DNA of 64,000 nt from DATHWB01 sp040880725 (GTDB lineage: Bacteria; Actinomycetota; Acidimicrobiia; Spongiisociales; ZC4RG35). The translations under genes and the position numbers were made by a program. Of this stretch, positions 41,340 through 49,682 are shown in pieces (position 1 is the first letter of the stretch; each line of letters starts with the position of its first letter). The notes beneath the pieces are model-generated. The model was not told the origin of the DNA. It searched no databases and saw only the letters and a program-made list of their open reading frames with translations. The stretch spans positions 1 to 64,000 of the forward strand of contig JBBDHV010000058.1 of assembly GCA_040880725.1 (NCBI GenBank), in the 5' to 3' direction.

Positions 41340-41585
41340 CCAATCACGGATCTGTTCGATTGGTCGTTCCTCGAGGTGGTAGATCCTGCGTCTCGCCACC
41401 GGCGCCACTGCGACGATGCGGGTCCCGCTCAGGACCGCCAGGTGTTTGGACACCTGTGGCTGGCGGATGCCGAGGGCCTCGACGATTTCCCCAACCGACC
41501 GCGGCCCCTTGCGCAACATCTCGACGTTCTGGAGCCGGCTCGGTTGGGCGAGAGTGCTGAAAATTCCCGCATGCATCTGTGCCAA
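41340..41585 (-). pseudogene. ArsR-family regulator truncated at the tRNA-Ile 3' end
   Basis: About 80 residues of an ArsR winged-helix repressor: FSTLAQPSRLQNVEMLRKGP, SVGEIVEALGIRQPQVSKHL (recognition helix) and RRRIYHLEERPIEQI. The normal C-terminal helix is cut: the open frame passes directly into the antisense of tRNA-Ile, with no stop until 41082 beyond both tRNA genes. The remaining core is intact in frame, so a fused product might still be made, but loss of the dimerisation helix argues for decay. Confidence 0.65.
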
Positions 41586-41662
41586 CCCACGGGCCTCAAC
41601 ATATTCCCGTCAGGGAATACACAGGCCTCCCCCTCCCCGAACCGGCTCCGCCTGGCCCGACC

Positions 41663-42154
41663 TCAGCGGAGCGCCGGCAGCGTGGTGGCGAGGTTCTCCG
41701 CCCGATCCGTCCCGGCCGTGGCCCGCGGCCACAGCCAGGCAGACCTGACGATGAGCACCAGCAGCGCGACCTCGAGCATCGCCCCCACCCAGAAATGCGC
41801 CCAGGTCTCGTCGATGAGATTGAAAAGCGAGACGGGGATGTAGAGCGCGCCGATCACGAGGTTGGCCCACCGGGCCGCTCTCGCCGGCAGCGCCACGGAC
41901 AAGAACACCATCAGCGACGGGACTGCCATGAGCGCCAATGCGCCGACCACCCAGCCTTGGGTGATGTCCAACTCCCACACCCGTCCCACCAGGATGTCCT
42001 CGATCGTCCCCGGCAGGTAGAAGCCGAAGATGTCCACGTACACGTACAGGAACATCACGGTGATCCACAGCAGCGACAACTTGGTGCGGACCGGCACTGG
42101 CCGGTCTTCCAGGTGGCCCCGCTCGTTTCGGTTCGCTCGCGTTTTGGTCGTCAT
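41663..42154 (-). CDS. DUF6326-like four-helix membrane protein
   Basis: A 163-residue membrane protein with four helices (about 27-48, 65-88, 92-115 and 120-143), including LLWITVMFLYVYVDIFGFYL and LVIGALYIPVSLFNLIDETW. The pattern is that of the DUF6326 family; function unknown. Its upstream region has two copies of a palindromic operator and, beyond them, the remnant of a TetR gene in divergent orientation, so it was probably once repressed by that regulator. Confidence 0.75.
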   Translation of the reverse strand: MTTKTRANRNERGHLEDRPVPVRTKLSLLWITVMFLYVYVDIFGFYLPGTIEDILVGRVWELDITQGWVVGALALMAVPSLMVFLSVALPARAARWANLVIGALYIPVSLFNLIDETWAHFWVGAMLEVALLVLIVRSAWLWPRATAGTDRAENLATTLPALR

Positions 42155-42172
42155 TTCTCGCTCTCCCGTAGC

Positions 42173-42217
42173 TTACTTAGTAACCTTGCCTGGCAACGCT
42201 ATCGTCTACTTAGTAAG
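42173..42217. promoter_or_regulatory. Pair of palindromic operators TTACTTAGTAA
   Basis: TTACTTAGTAA at 42173-42183 and CTACTTAGTAAG at 42206-42217, with centres 33 bp apart (about three helical turns), lie between the DUF6326 gene and the TetR remnant. Half-site and placement fit a TetR-family operator. Confidence 0.6.
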
Positions 42218-42229
42218 CTTGCAAGCAGA

Positions 42230-42434
42230 ATGTCGGAAAGACATCGCAGAAACCAGCTCCCAGCCGCGCATCCCTCTCAATAAGGAGCGCGTCCTACACG
42301 CCGCCGTCGCCACCGCCGACGAGGGTAAGGAAGAGGTGCTCGACGGGATCGTCGACCTGGTCTGCGAGATCGAGTTGCCTCCGGCAGGCACCCGACTGGC
42401 GCACGACCAACGCTGCGGCCAGTGCCGCCGGTGA
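42230..42434 (+). pseudogene. TetR-family regulator remnant
   Basis: An ATG at 42230 begins a frame that stops after 15 codons; a neighbouring frame gives QPRIPLNKERVLHAAVATAD, the first helix of a TetR repressor, then jumps in frame to KEEVLDGIVDLVCEIELPPA, a segment that normally follows the helix-turn-helix. The DNA-binding helices (about 30 residues) are deleted and only about 60 residues remain in all, so the repressor is dead while its likely operators are intact. Confidence 0.7.
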
Positions 42435-42496
42435 TTTGGTCCGCTGACACGTGGTGCTGTCGTGCTGCGTTCCGCAGACGGTGTCACTCACGCCGA

Positions 42497-42525
42497 TTGT
42501 CGTTTCGTCTCCGATCGGCCACTAT
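42497..42525 (+). promoter_or_regulatory. Putative leaderless promoter of DUF3039 gene
   Basis: TTGTCG (42497-42502), 17-bp spacer, CACTAT (42520-42525), then 6 bp to the ATG at 42532. The expected transcription start coincides with the ATG and no Shine-Dalgarno is seen. Confidence 0.45.
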
Positions 42526-42531
42526 GACCTC

Positions 42532-42777
42532 ATGGCTGAGACCGTCACCCAGGAAACCGTCGAGCCGGTGCTCCGTGAGACCGACACCGGTGACCACGAG
42601 CGCTTCGCTCACTACGTGGTCGGCCGCAATGCGTCGGCGCTCGTCACCCAGGCGATGGTGATGGGAACGCCCGTCGAAGCCTTGTGCGGGAAGCGATGGG
42701 TGCCGAGCCGGGACGCGTCCCGCTTTCCGATCTGTCCGGAGTGCAAGGAACGCAAGCGCCAGCTCACGGGCGGCTGA
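42532..42777 (+). CDS. DUF3039 protein
   Basis: An 81-residue protein conserved across actinobacteria. HYVVGRNASALVTQAMVMGT, PVEALCGKRWVPSRDASRFP and ICPECKERKR are the family blocks; Cys residues in ALCGK and ICPEC could bind zinc. Function is unknown. The ATG at 42532 gives the usual family length and is preceded by a promoter-like pattern suited to leaderless transcription. Confidence 0.88.
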   Translation: MAETVTQETVEPVLRETDTGDHERFAHYVVGRNASALVTQAMVMGTPVEALCGKRWVPSRDASRFPICPECKERKRQLTGG

Positions 42778-42819
42778 GCGGGCAGCCGGCCTGAAGCGCC
42801 CTGGCTCTAGGGTGGCGCG

Positions 42820-43542
42820 ATGCACGAAGACCTCCGCGGAATGCTGCGGCGTTGTGGTTCGGACGTCTCGATTCATCCCAGCGTGATCATCGAGCATCCC
42901 GAACTCGTCGAACTCGGTGACCGTGTTCGGCTCGAAGCCGGTGTCCAGATACTCGGCACGCCCCAAGAGATCTTCCTGGGAAACGACGTGACCTTCCGGT
43001 CGAACTGCACCATCGACGGTGGAACTGGAAGCCTTCGGGTGGACGATCGCGTCCTGTTCTTTCCCGGGAACTTCCTCGCACTCGGACGGTCGGACGTAGG
43101 ACCGGCTTTCGTGAGCGTCGGGTCCGACACCCACTTCGCCCCGAACGGAGTCCAGTACGGCTGGGGTGGACTGACGATCCGAACCTGCGTCAACGTGGCG
43201 GCCGGCGTCGTGTTCGCCACCGTCAGCCACCACCATCGCGACCTGAGCCGGCCGATGGCGTTCAGCGGCCAGCGGTGCGAGCCGATCACCGTCGAGCACG
43301 ACGTCTGGATCGGTGCCAATGCGACACTGACAGGCGACGTTTGGATGGCATCCGGGAGCGTGCTCGGAGCGAATGCGGTCCTCACGTCGGACACCGAAGC
43401 CTTCGGCATCTACGGCGGAGTACCGGCCCGCAAGATCGGCGACCGTCGGGCCACCCCGGCCGGGGTGGATTGCATCTCTGTCAGCCGTGCTGCGGGAAAC
43501 CCAGGTCGACACCACGGTGGCTCGGGTCCGGCCAGCGGGTGA
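42820..43542 (+). CDS. Hexapeptide-repeat acyltransferase
   Basis: A 240-residue left-handed beta-helix protein. Successive hexapeptide turns (SIHPSVIIEHPELVELGDRV, FLGNDVTFRSNCTIDGGTGS) run through the middle and EHDVWIGANATLTGDVWMAS with GSVLGANAVLTSDTEAFGIY and GGVPARKIGDRR form the acyl-CoA-binding end of sugar O-acetyltransferases. The substrate is not known. The C-terminal 62 bp overlap the convergent mmsA gene, an unusually long tail beyond the PARKIG motif. Confidence 0.82.
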   Translation: MHEDLRGMLRRCGSDVSIHPSVIIEHPELVELGDRVRLEAGVQILGTPQEIFLGNDVTFRSNCTIDGGTGSLRVDDRVLFFPGNFLALGRSDVGPAFVSVGSDTHFAPNGVQYGWGGLTIRTCVNVAAGVVFATVSHHHRDLSRPMAFSGQRCEPITVEHDVWIGANATLTGDVWMASGSVLGANAVLTSDTEAFGIYGGVPARKIGDRRATPAGVDCISVSRAAGNPGRHHGGSGPASG

Positions 43543-44974
43543 TGACGGTTTTCGGTCGGGTGTAGAACCGGATCCCCTCGGGTCCATAGATCGCCGACTG
43601 GCCGAAGAGCGAGTCCTTCCAGCCCCCGAAGCTGTAGAACGACAAGGGGACCGGGATCGGCACGTTGATTCCCACCATCCCCACCTGGATCTCGTTCTGG
43701 AATTTGCGGGCAGCGCCTCCGTCGTTGGTGAACACCGCGGTTCCGTTTCCGTACGGGTTCCGATTGACCAGGTCGATCGCGTCGGAGTAGTGGTCGAGGC
43801 GGACAACCGACAGCACCGGCCCGAAGATCTCGTCGGTGTAGATCGACATGGCGGGCGTAACCTCGTCGAAGAGGGTCGGTCCGAAGAAGTATCCATCCTC
43901 ATGTCCCTCGACAACGAGGCCCCGACCGTCCTCGACGAGGGTCGCGCCTTCCTCCTCGCCGGCGTCGACATAGCCCTTGACCCGGTCGCGGTGAGCGCTG
44001 GTCACGAGCGGTCCCATCTCCGCACCATCCATGTCGCCGGGACCGACGACGAGATCGGCCATCCGTTCCCGGACCTTGGGGATCAGTCGATCGGCGGCAT
44101 CGCCCACGGTCACGACCACCGAAATCGCCATGCACCGCTCACCCGCGGAACCGAACCCGGCGGAAACCGCGGCATCGGCGGCGAGGTCCATGTCGGCATC
44201 GGGAAGCACGACCATGTGGTTCTTCGCCCCGCCCAGGGCCTGCACACGCTTGCCGGAGGCGGTCCCCCGCTCCCAGATCGCCCGGGCAACCGGAGTCGAG
44301 CCCACGAAGCTCACCGCCGCCACATCGGGATGATCCAAGAGGGCGTCCACCGCCACCTTGTCGCCGTGCACGACGTTGAACACCCCGTCGGGAAGCCCCG
44401 CCTCGGCGAACAGCTCAGCGGCGAGCTGGCTCACGCCGGGAACCTTCTCCGAAGGCTTCAACACGAAAGTGTTCCCGCAGGCGATGGCCACCGGGTACAT
44501 CCACATCGGGACCATCACCGGGAAGTTGAACGGCGTGATCCCCGCCACCACGCCGAGCGGTTGGCGGAGGTTGAACGTGTCGACCCCGGTCGAGACCTGC
44601 TCGGAGTACTCGCCTTTCAGCAGGTGAGCGATGTTGGTGACGAACTCGATGACCTCGAGGCCCCGCTGAACTTCGCCCAGTGCGTCATCCAGCGTCTTGC
44701 CGTGTTCGGCACTGACGGCCTTGGCCAGATCCAGGCGGTGGGATGCGACGAGCTCACGGAACCCGAACATGATGTTCTGCCTGCGAGTGAGCGGGCTGTC
44801 CTTCCATGTCTCGTAGGCAGCCAGGGCGGCACGCACGGCGTCATCGACGGTCGACTGGTCGGCGAAGGAAACCTCGCCGGTCTGCCGGCCGGTCGCCGGA
44901 TCGAACACCGGGCCGGTACGGGCGCCGTCGACATGGACGTTCTTGCCGTTGATCCAATGGGTGAGTGGTTGCAT
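43481..44974 (-). CDS. mmsA: CoA-acylating methylmalonate/malonate-semialdehyde dehydrogenase
   Basis: A 497-residue aldehyde dehydrogenase. GITPFNFPVMVPMWMYPVA is the NAD region of the MmsA group, QALGGAKNHMVVLPDADMDL replaces the usual catalytic Glu context, and SAGFGSAGERCMAISVVVTV holds the catalytic Cys. It oxidises (methyl)malonate semialdehyde to acetyl- or propionyl-CoA. Downstream of the pyrimidine-degradation genes it would finish beta-alanine and beta-aminoisobutyrate breakdown. AGAGGAGA supports the ATG at 44974. It is separated from the upstream gene by a repeat element. Confidence 0.92.
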   Translation of the reverse strand: MQPLTHWINGKNVHVDGARTGPVFDPATGRQTGEVSFADQSTVDDAVRAALAAYETWKDSPLTRRQNIMFGFRELVASHRLDLAKAVSAEHGKTLDDALGEVQRGLEVIEFVTNIAHLLKGEYSEQVSTGVDTFNLRQPLGVVAGITPFNFPVMVPMWMYPVAIACGNTFVLKPSEKVPGVSQLAAELFAEAGLPDGVFNVVHGDKVAVDALLDHPDVAAVSFVGSTPVARAIWERGTASGKRVQALGGAKNHMVVLPDADMDLAADAAVSAGFGSAGERCMAISVVVTVGDAADRLIPKVRERMADLVVGPGDMDGAEMGPLVTSAHRDRVKGYVDAGEEEGATLVEDGRGLVVEGHEDGYFFGPTLFDEVTPAMSIYTDEIFGPVLSVVRLDHYSDAIDLVNRNPYGNGTAVFTNDGGAARKFQNEIQVGMVGINVPIPVPLSFYSFGGWKDSLFGQSAIYGPEGIRFYTRPKTVITRWPDPSHRGVDLGFPQHG

Positions 44975-45028
44975 GTCGTCTCCTCTGGTCTGAAAGCTAC
45001 CTGCGGTCACACCGCATCGCGCCCAGGC

Positions 45029-45078
45029 GGTTCTGCCACGCGATCCGTCGTGTTTTTGCGGCCCTGGTTCGCTAAGAA
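45029..45078. repeat. Copy B of the dispersed repeat family
   Basis: GGTTCTGCCACGCGA (45029-45043) and TTCGCTAAGAA (45068-45078) match the left half of the 18549-18663 element read on the other strand, with the same 24-bp spacing. The second inverted arm is missing here. The repeat supplies the TAG stop of the luciferase-like gene at 45072. Confidence 0.7.
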
Positions 45079-46076
45079 AACCGTGGGATCACCTCGGTGC
45101 CGTAGGCCTCGAGGGTTCCCTCCCTGTCGTCGTGCATGAGATAGATGGCGAACTGGTCGACGCCGAGCGATCGGAGTTCTTCGAGGCGGGCGATGTGGGC
45201 TTCGGGGGGGCCGAGAAGACAGAAGCGGTCCACGATCTCGTCGGGGACGAAGTCCGTCGACGTGTTCGACGCCTTGCCGTGGTGGACGTAGTCGTATCCC
45301 TCTCGAGCCTCGATGTAATCAGCCAAGACCTTCGGAACCTTTGACTCATCCCCCGTGCCATAACGCTTGACCATGTCGTGGACGTGGTTGCCCACCATCC
45401 CCCCGAACCAACGGACCTGGTCGCGCTGATGGGCGATGTCGTCACCCACGTAGGCCGGCGCGGCCACACAGATGGTGAGGGAGTCGGGATCGCGCCCGGC
45501 GTCCTCGGCCGCCCGGCGGACCGCCCCGATCGTCCACGCCGCCACCTGCGGGTCGGCGAGTTGGAGGATGTATCCGTCGTAGTGGGTGCCGGTCGACGCC
45601 AGCGCCTTCGGACCGTACGCGGCCATCCACACAGGCAGCTCCCATCCCGACTCGATCCAGGGGATCGAGAGCGTCTTGCCGTTGTACTCCACCTCGCGGC
45701 CGGCCACCAGGTCCTTGATGATCCTCGTCGCCTCGGCGGTGGTCGCCAGGGTCTCCGGTGTGCGGCCGATGTAGCGGAGGGCGGAGTCGCCTCGTCCCAT
45801 GCCGCACACCGTGCGACCACCAGACATCTCGTTGAGGGTGGCGAAGTGCGATGCCAGCACCGTCCAATCCCGCGTCCCTGGGTTGGTCACCATCGGTCCG
45901 ACGATCATCCGCTCGGTATTGGCGAGCATCTGGGAGAAGATGACGAACGGCTCCTGCCACAGCACATGGGAGTCGAAGGTCCAGCCGTAGGTGAACCCCA
46001 GTCGTTCGGCACGTGTCGCCAGTTCGACGACGCGACTCGCTGGTGGATCCGTCTGGAGAACAACGCCGAAGTCCAC
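45072..46076 (-). CDS. Luciferase-like oxidoreductase of the pyrimidine-degradation operon
   Basis: A 334-residue TIM-barrel flavin or F420 enzyme of the luciferase-like superfamily. LGFTYGWTFDSHVLWQEPFV, NTERMIVGPMVTNPGTRDWT, RTVCGMGRGDSALRYIGRTP and WMAAYGPKALASTGTHYDGY are family blocks around the cofactor. It starts 1 bp after the dihydropyrimidinase stop, so it belongs to the same transcript; it could supply the missing first redox step or act on a related amide. That role is inference. Its stop codon lies inside a repeat element. Confidence 0.85.
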   Translation of the reverse strand: MDFGVVLQTDPPASRVVELATRAERLGFTYGWTFDSHVLWQEPFVIFSQMLANTERMIVGPMVTNPGTRDWTVLASHFATLNEMSGGRTVCGMGRGDSALRYIGRTPETLATTAEATRIIKDLVAGREVEYNGKTLSIPWIESGWELPVWMAAYGPKALASTGTHYDGYILQLADPQVAAWTIGAVRRAAEDAGRDPDSLTICVAAPAYVGDDIAHQRDQVRWFGGMVGNHVHDMVKRYGTGDESKVPKVLADYIEAREGYDYVHHGKASNTSTDFVPDEIVDRFCLLGPPEAHIARLEELRSLGVDQFAIYLMHDDREGTLEAYGTEVIPRFS

Positions 46077-46077
46077 C

Positions 46078-47493
46078 TCAGATCAGGTACTGGTTCGTGC
46101 CACGCGGGAGGAACTCGCCGTCCCCCGGAGTCCCGTGATAGGCATCGTCGTCGATCAGGACCCGCCCCCGGGACATGACAAGTTCGATCTTCCCTGCCAC
46201 CTCTCTCCCCTCATACGCCGAATAGTCGACCCGCATGTGGTTGGTGTCAACCGTCATCGTCGACTCGGCCTCCGGGTCCCAGACGATGATGTCGGCGTCT
46301 GATCCGACGGCGATGGTGCCCTTCTTCGGGTAGAGCCCGAACATCTTGGCCGGCGTCGCCGCACAGACCTCGACGAAACGTTCCAGGCTCATTCGATTCT
46401 CCGAAACGGCCGCGTCGTAGATCAAACGCAGCCGTTCCTCGACCCCCGGCAGCCCGTTGGGGATCTTGGTGAAGTCCCCTTCCCCGAGCCGCTTCTGGGT
46501 GCCGAGGGTCGGATGATCGTTCATGCAGAAGGGACAGTGGTCGGTCGAGATGACCTGGAGATCGTTGGTCGCCAGGTACTTCCACAGCGACTCCTGGTGG
46601 TCATCTTCCCAGTTCCTCACCGGCGTCGAACAGACGTACTTGGCGCCGTCGAATCCCGGCTCGGCCAGGTTGTTCCAGCCGAGGAACAGGTACTGCGGGC
46701 AGGTCTCCCCGAACACATTGGCGCCTCGATCCCGTGCCGCGGCCACCTCGGCAACGGCCTCTTTGGCGGACATGTGAACGACGTACAGCGGACAGCCGGC
46801 CAGTTCGGCATAGGAGATCGCCCGGTGGGTGGCTTCGGCCTCGGTGATGGGGGGCCGGGTGATGGAGTGATGAATCGGGTCCGTTTCTCCGCGCTGCACG
46901 GCCTGTTCGCGCAGGACGTCGATGACGATGCCGTTCTCGGCGTGCATCATGATCGTTCCGCCGTTCTCGGCAGCCTTCTGCATCGCCCGGAAGATCTGCC
47001 CGTCGTCGGAGTAGAGGACTCCCGGATACGCCATGAACAGCTTGAAGCTGGTGACTCCCTCCCCCATCAGGATGTCCATCTCTTTCAGCGTCTGGTCGTT
47101 CACATCCGAGATGATCATGTGGAAGCCGTAGTCCACCGCGCATCGACCGTCCGCCTTGGCCCGCCAGGCCTCGTAGCCGTCCATGACCGGCTCACCGATC
47201 GACTGCACCGCGAAGTCGATGATCGTCGTGGTCCCGCCCCATGCTGCCGCCCGCGACCCGGTCTCGAAGTCGTCGGAGGCAAAGGTGCCGCCGAAGGGAA
47301 GCTCCATGTGGGTGTGGACGTCGACGCCCCCAGGGAAGAGGTACTTCCCGGTGGCGTCGATGGTGCGATCTGCTGTCCATTGATGGGCACCAGGAGCGGC
47401 GATCCCGACAACCGCCTCGCCGGCGATCAGGACATCGGCGGACATGCGTCCGGCGTGGGTGACGACGGTGCCGTTCGTGATCAGTGTGCTCAT
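46078..47493 (-). CDS. hydA: Dihydropyrimidinase (hydantoinase)
   Basis: A 471-residue amidohydrolase that opens dihydrouracil/dihydrothymine to N-carbamoyl-beta-amino acids. FPGGVDVHTHMELPFGGTFA gives two metal His, GVTSFKLFMAYPGVLYSDDG the carbamylated Lys, MMHAENG and YVVHMSAKEAV further His ligands, and VISTDHCPFCMNDHPTLGTQ the metal Asp. All are intact and length is normal. The ATG at 47493 overlaps the aminotransferase stop by 4 nt; the longer frame is antisense noise. Confidence 0.94.
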   Translation of the reverse strand: MSTLITNGTVVTHAGRMSADVLIAGEAVVGIAAPGAHQWTADRTIDATGKYLFPGGVDVHTHMELPFGGTFASDDFETGSRAAAWGGTTTIIDFAVQSIGEPVMDGYEAWRAKADGRCAVDYGFHMIISDVNDQTLKEMDILMGEGVTSFKLFMAYPGVLYSDDGQIFRAMQKAAENGGTIMMHAENGIVIDVLREQAVQRGETDPIHHSITRPPITEAEATHRAISYAELAGCPLYVVHMSAKEAVAEVAAARDRGANVFGETCPQYLFLGWNNLAEPGFDGAKYVCSTPVRNWEDDHQESLWKYLATNDLQVISTDHCPFCMNDHPTLGTQKRLGEGDFTKIPNGLPGVEERLRLIYDAAVSENRMSLERFVEVCAATPAKMFGLYPKKGTIAVGSDADIIVWDPEAESTMTVDTNHMRVDYSAYEGREVAGKIELVMSRGRVLIDDDAYHGTPGDGEFLPRGTNQYLI

Positions 47494-48788
47494 GTCTCCT
47501 CCTCTGCGAGGGTGATTGCCGTCTCGAGCATGGTGTATCCCTCGTCGGCCTCGGCTTCCGTCAGCGTCAGTGGTGGAGCGATCCGCAGCACGTTGCCGTA
47601 GATCCCGCCCTTCCCTATCAGCAGGCCCTGGCGCCTGGCTGCTTCCATCACCGACGCCGCCGCGGCAGGATTCGGATCCCTGGATCCTGCCCGGACGAGC
47701 TCGATGCCCACCATCAGGCCCTTGCCTCTGACCTCGCCGACCATCTCGGACCGTTCCGCCAGCCCGTCGATGCGGTTCCTCAGGTGGCGTCCCACCTTCG
47801 ACGCATTGGTCTGCAGGTCGTGTTCGAGGACGTAATCGAGGTTTGCCAGCGCCCCGGCCGTCGAGAGCGGGTTGCCGCCGAAGGTCGAAATGGAGTTCGC
47901 AGGAAGACTGTCCATGAGCTCGGCGGAGGCGACCACTCCCGCCATCGCCAGCCCGTTCCCCAGGCCCTTGGCGAAAGTGAGGATGTCCGGGGTGATGCCA
48001 TGCGCCTGATATCCCCAAAAATGCTCGCCGGTCCTCCCCCAGCCGGTCTGGACCTCGTCGGTGATGAAGAGAATGTCGTGTTCATCCAACACCTCTTTCA
48101 TCGCCCCGAAGAACCCGTCGGGCGGCGTGACAAAGCCACCCACTCCCTGAATGGGCTCGACGATCATCGCCGCCACCGGACCGGCTGTTGCGACTTCGAG
48201 GATGTTGCGGAGGTCATCGACACACGCCGCGACGAACTCGTCCTCGGGGAGGTGCCCGAACGGTGATCGGTAGGTGTAGCCACCGTGGACGTAGTGGACG
48301 TTGAACGGCGACAGGGTCGTCGCCGACCACGAACGGATGCCTGTGACCGCGACTGCCGAGTGCGACTTCCCGTGATAACTGCCCCGCAATGCCAGGACCT
48401 GGTTCGACTTGCGCCACTGGGTGGCCAGCATCAGCGCCGCATCGTTCGCCTCGGTCCCCGAATTCGTGAAGAAGACCTTGGCGTCGGGGATGCCGGACAG
48501 TCCGGCGACCTTCTCGGCGAGGGCGATCTGGGACTCGATGAGGTACAGGGTCGACGTGTGCAGCATCCGGTCGGCCTGCGCCTTGATCGCTGCCACGATC
48601 TCCGGAACGTTGTATCCCGACATCGTCGTCAGGATCCCCCCGAAGAAGTCGAGGTACCGGTTGCCTTCGGCGTCGGTGACGTACCTGCCGTCGCCATCGA
48701 CGATCGAGATCGGTTCGTCGTAGTACAACGCCATCCAGGAAGGCAGTACCTGGCGATGTCTCGCCAACAGATCCGAGTGGATTCCCAT
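47490..48788 (-). CDS. Class III aminotransferase (beta-alanine/AGXT2-like)
   Basis: A 432-residue PLP enzyme. VFFTNSGTEANDAALMLATQ is the cofactor phosphate site, VEPIQGVGGFVTPPDGFFG and LFITDEVQTGWGRTGEHFWG carry the Asp and Gln, and TPDILTFAKGLGNGLAMAGV the PLP lysine. It resembles AGXT2/alanine-glyoxylate-type enzymes; in this operon it most likely removes the amino group of beta-alanine or beta-aminoisobutyrate to give semialdehydes for MmsA. It is 9 bp downstream of the ureidopropionase gene. Confidence 0.9.
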   Translation of the reverse strand: MGIHSDLLARHRQVLPSWMALYYDEPISIVDGDGRYVTDAEGNRYLDFFGGILTTMSGYNVPEIVAAIKAQADRMLHTSTLYLIESQIALAEKVAGLSGIPDAKVFFTNSGTEANDAALMLATQWRKSNQVLALRGSYHGKSHSAVAVTGIRSWSATTLSPFNVHYVHGGYTYRSPFGHLPEDEFVAACVDDLRNILEVATAGPVAAMIVEPIQGVGGFVTPPDGFFGAMKEVLDEHDILFITDEVQTGWGRTGEHFWGYQAHGITPDILTFAKGLGNGLAMAGVVASAELMDSLPANSISTFGGNPLSTAGALANLDYVLEHDLQTNASKVGRHLRNRIDGLAERSEMVGEVRGKGLMVGIELVRAGSRDPNPAAAASVMEAARRQGLLIGKGGIYGNVLRIAPPLTLTEAEADEGYTMLETAITLAEEET

Positions 48789-48797
48789 GGCTCCTCC

Positions 48798-49640
48798 TCA
48801 GGGGGCGACCAGGTCGCCGTACTGGTCGGGACGGCGGTCACGGAAGAACGCCCATTGTTTGCGGACGTCGTCGATCATGTCCATCTCCAGATCCCGAACG
48901 ACCAGTTCCTCGTCGGTGTCGGATGCGACATCGCCGACGTACTGCCCGCGCGGGTCGACGAAGTAGCTCGATCCGTAGAAGTCGTTGTCGCCATACGGCT
49001 CCTTGCCAACCCGATTGATGGCCCCGATGAAGTACTCGTTGGCGACGGCAGAAGCAGGCTGTTCGAGTCCCCACAGGTACATCGACAGGCCGCGACTGGT
49101 GGCAGACGGGTTGAAGACGATCTTGGCCCCATTGAGTCCGAGCGCGCGCCAACCCTCCGGGAAATGGCGGTCGTAACAGATGTACACGCCGATGCGTCCC
49201 ACCGACGTGTCGAACGTCGGATAGCCCATGTTGCCGGGGCGGAAGTAGTACTTCTCCCAGAATCCGCCGACGTGAGGGATGTGCGTCTTGCGGTATTTGC
49301 CCAGGTACGTGCCGTCACGTTCGATGACTGCGGCGGTGTTGTAGAGGAATCCGTCATCCTCCTTCTCGTAGATGGGCACGATGAGCACCATCTCCGTGTC
49401 CCTCGCCAGCTTCTTCATCCTGGTCATCGTCGGCCCGTCGGGGATGCGCTCGGCGCCGTCCATGTGCTCGGGCTCCTGCACCTGGCAGAAGTAGGCATCG
49501 TTGAACAGCTCCTGGAAGCACATGACCTGCGTTCCTTGTTCCGCTGCCTGGTGGACGTACTCGACGTGCTTTTCGATCATCGATTCTCTGTCGCCGGTCC
49601 ATTCGGTTTGGCAGATCGCAGCTCTGACGACATTCGCCAT
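48798..49640 (-). CDS. Beta-ureidopropionase (N-carbamoyl amidohydrolase)
   Basis: A 280-residue nitrilase-superfamily amidase. The catalytic triad is in VMCFQELFNDAYFCQ (Glu about 44), LGKYRKTHIPHVGGFWEK (Lys) and VGRIGVYICYDRHFPEGWRA (Cys about 154). The family motif WEKYYFRPGNMGYP supports N-carbamoyl-beta-alanine amidohydrolase, producing beta-alanine, CO2 and NH3. It is the first gene of the operon and shares a 42-bp divergent region with the gene at 49683. Confidence 0.92.
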   Translation of the reverse strand: MANVVRAAICQTEWTGDRESMIEKHVEYVHQAAEQGTQVMCFQELFNDAYFCQVQEPEHMDGAERIPDGPTMTRMKKLARDTEMVLIVPIYEKEDDGFLYNTAAVIERDGTYLGKYRKTHIPHVGGFWEKYYFRPGNMGYPTFDTSVGRIGVYICYDRHFPEGWRALGLNGAKIVFNPSATSRGLSMYLWGLEQPASAVANEYFIGAINRVGKEPYGDNDFYGSSYFVDPRGQYVGDVASDTDEELVVRDLEMDMIDDVRKQWAFFRDRRPDQYGDLVAP

Positions 49641-49682
49641 GCGGGCTCCTCTCGCGTGTGCGTGGCATCAACGGAGAGCCAC

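Noticed and set aside
47494..48018. Open frame extending dihydropyrimidinase upstream by 175 residues
   Set aside because: It lies inside the aminotransferase gene in another frame and is Gly/Arg-rich noise; the ATG at 47493 with the 4-nt overlap is standard.
48285..49682. 700-residue plus-strand frame ending at 50399
   Set aside because: Most of it is antisense to ureidopropionase and the aminotransferase; only the last 238 residues from GTG 49683 have a ribosome site and free sequence.
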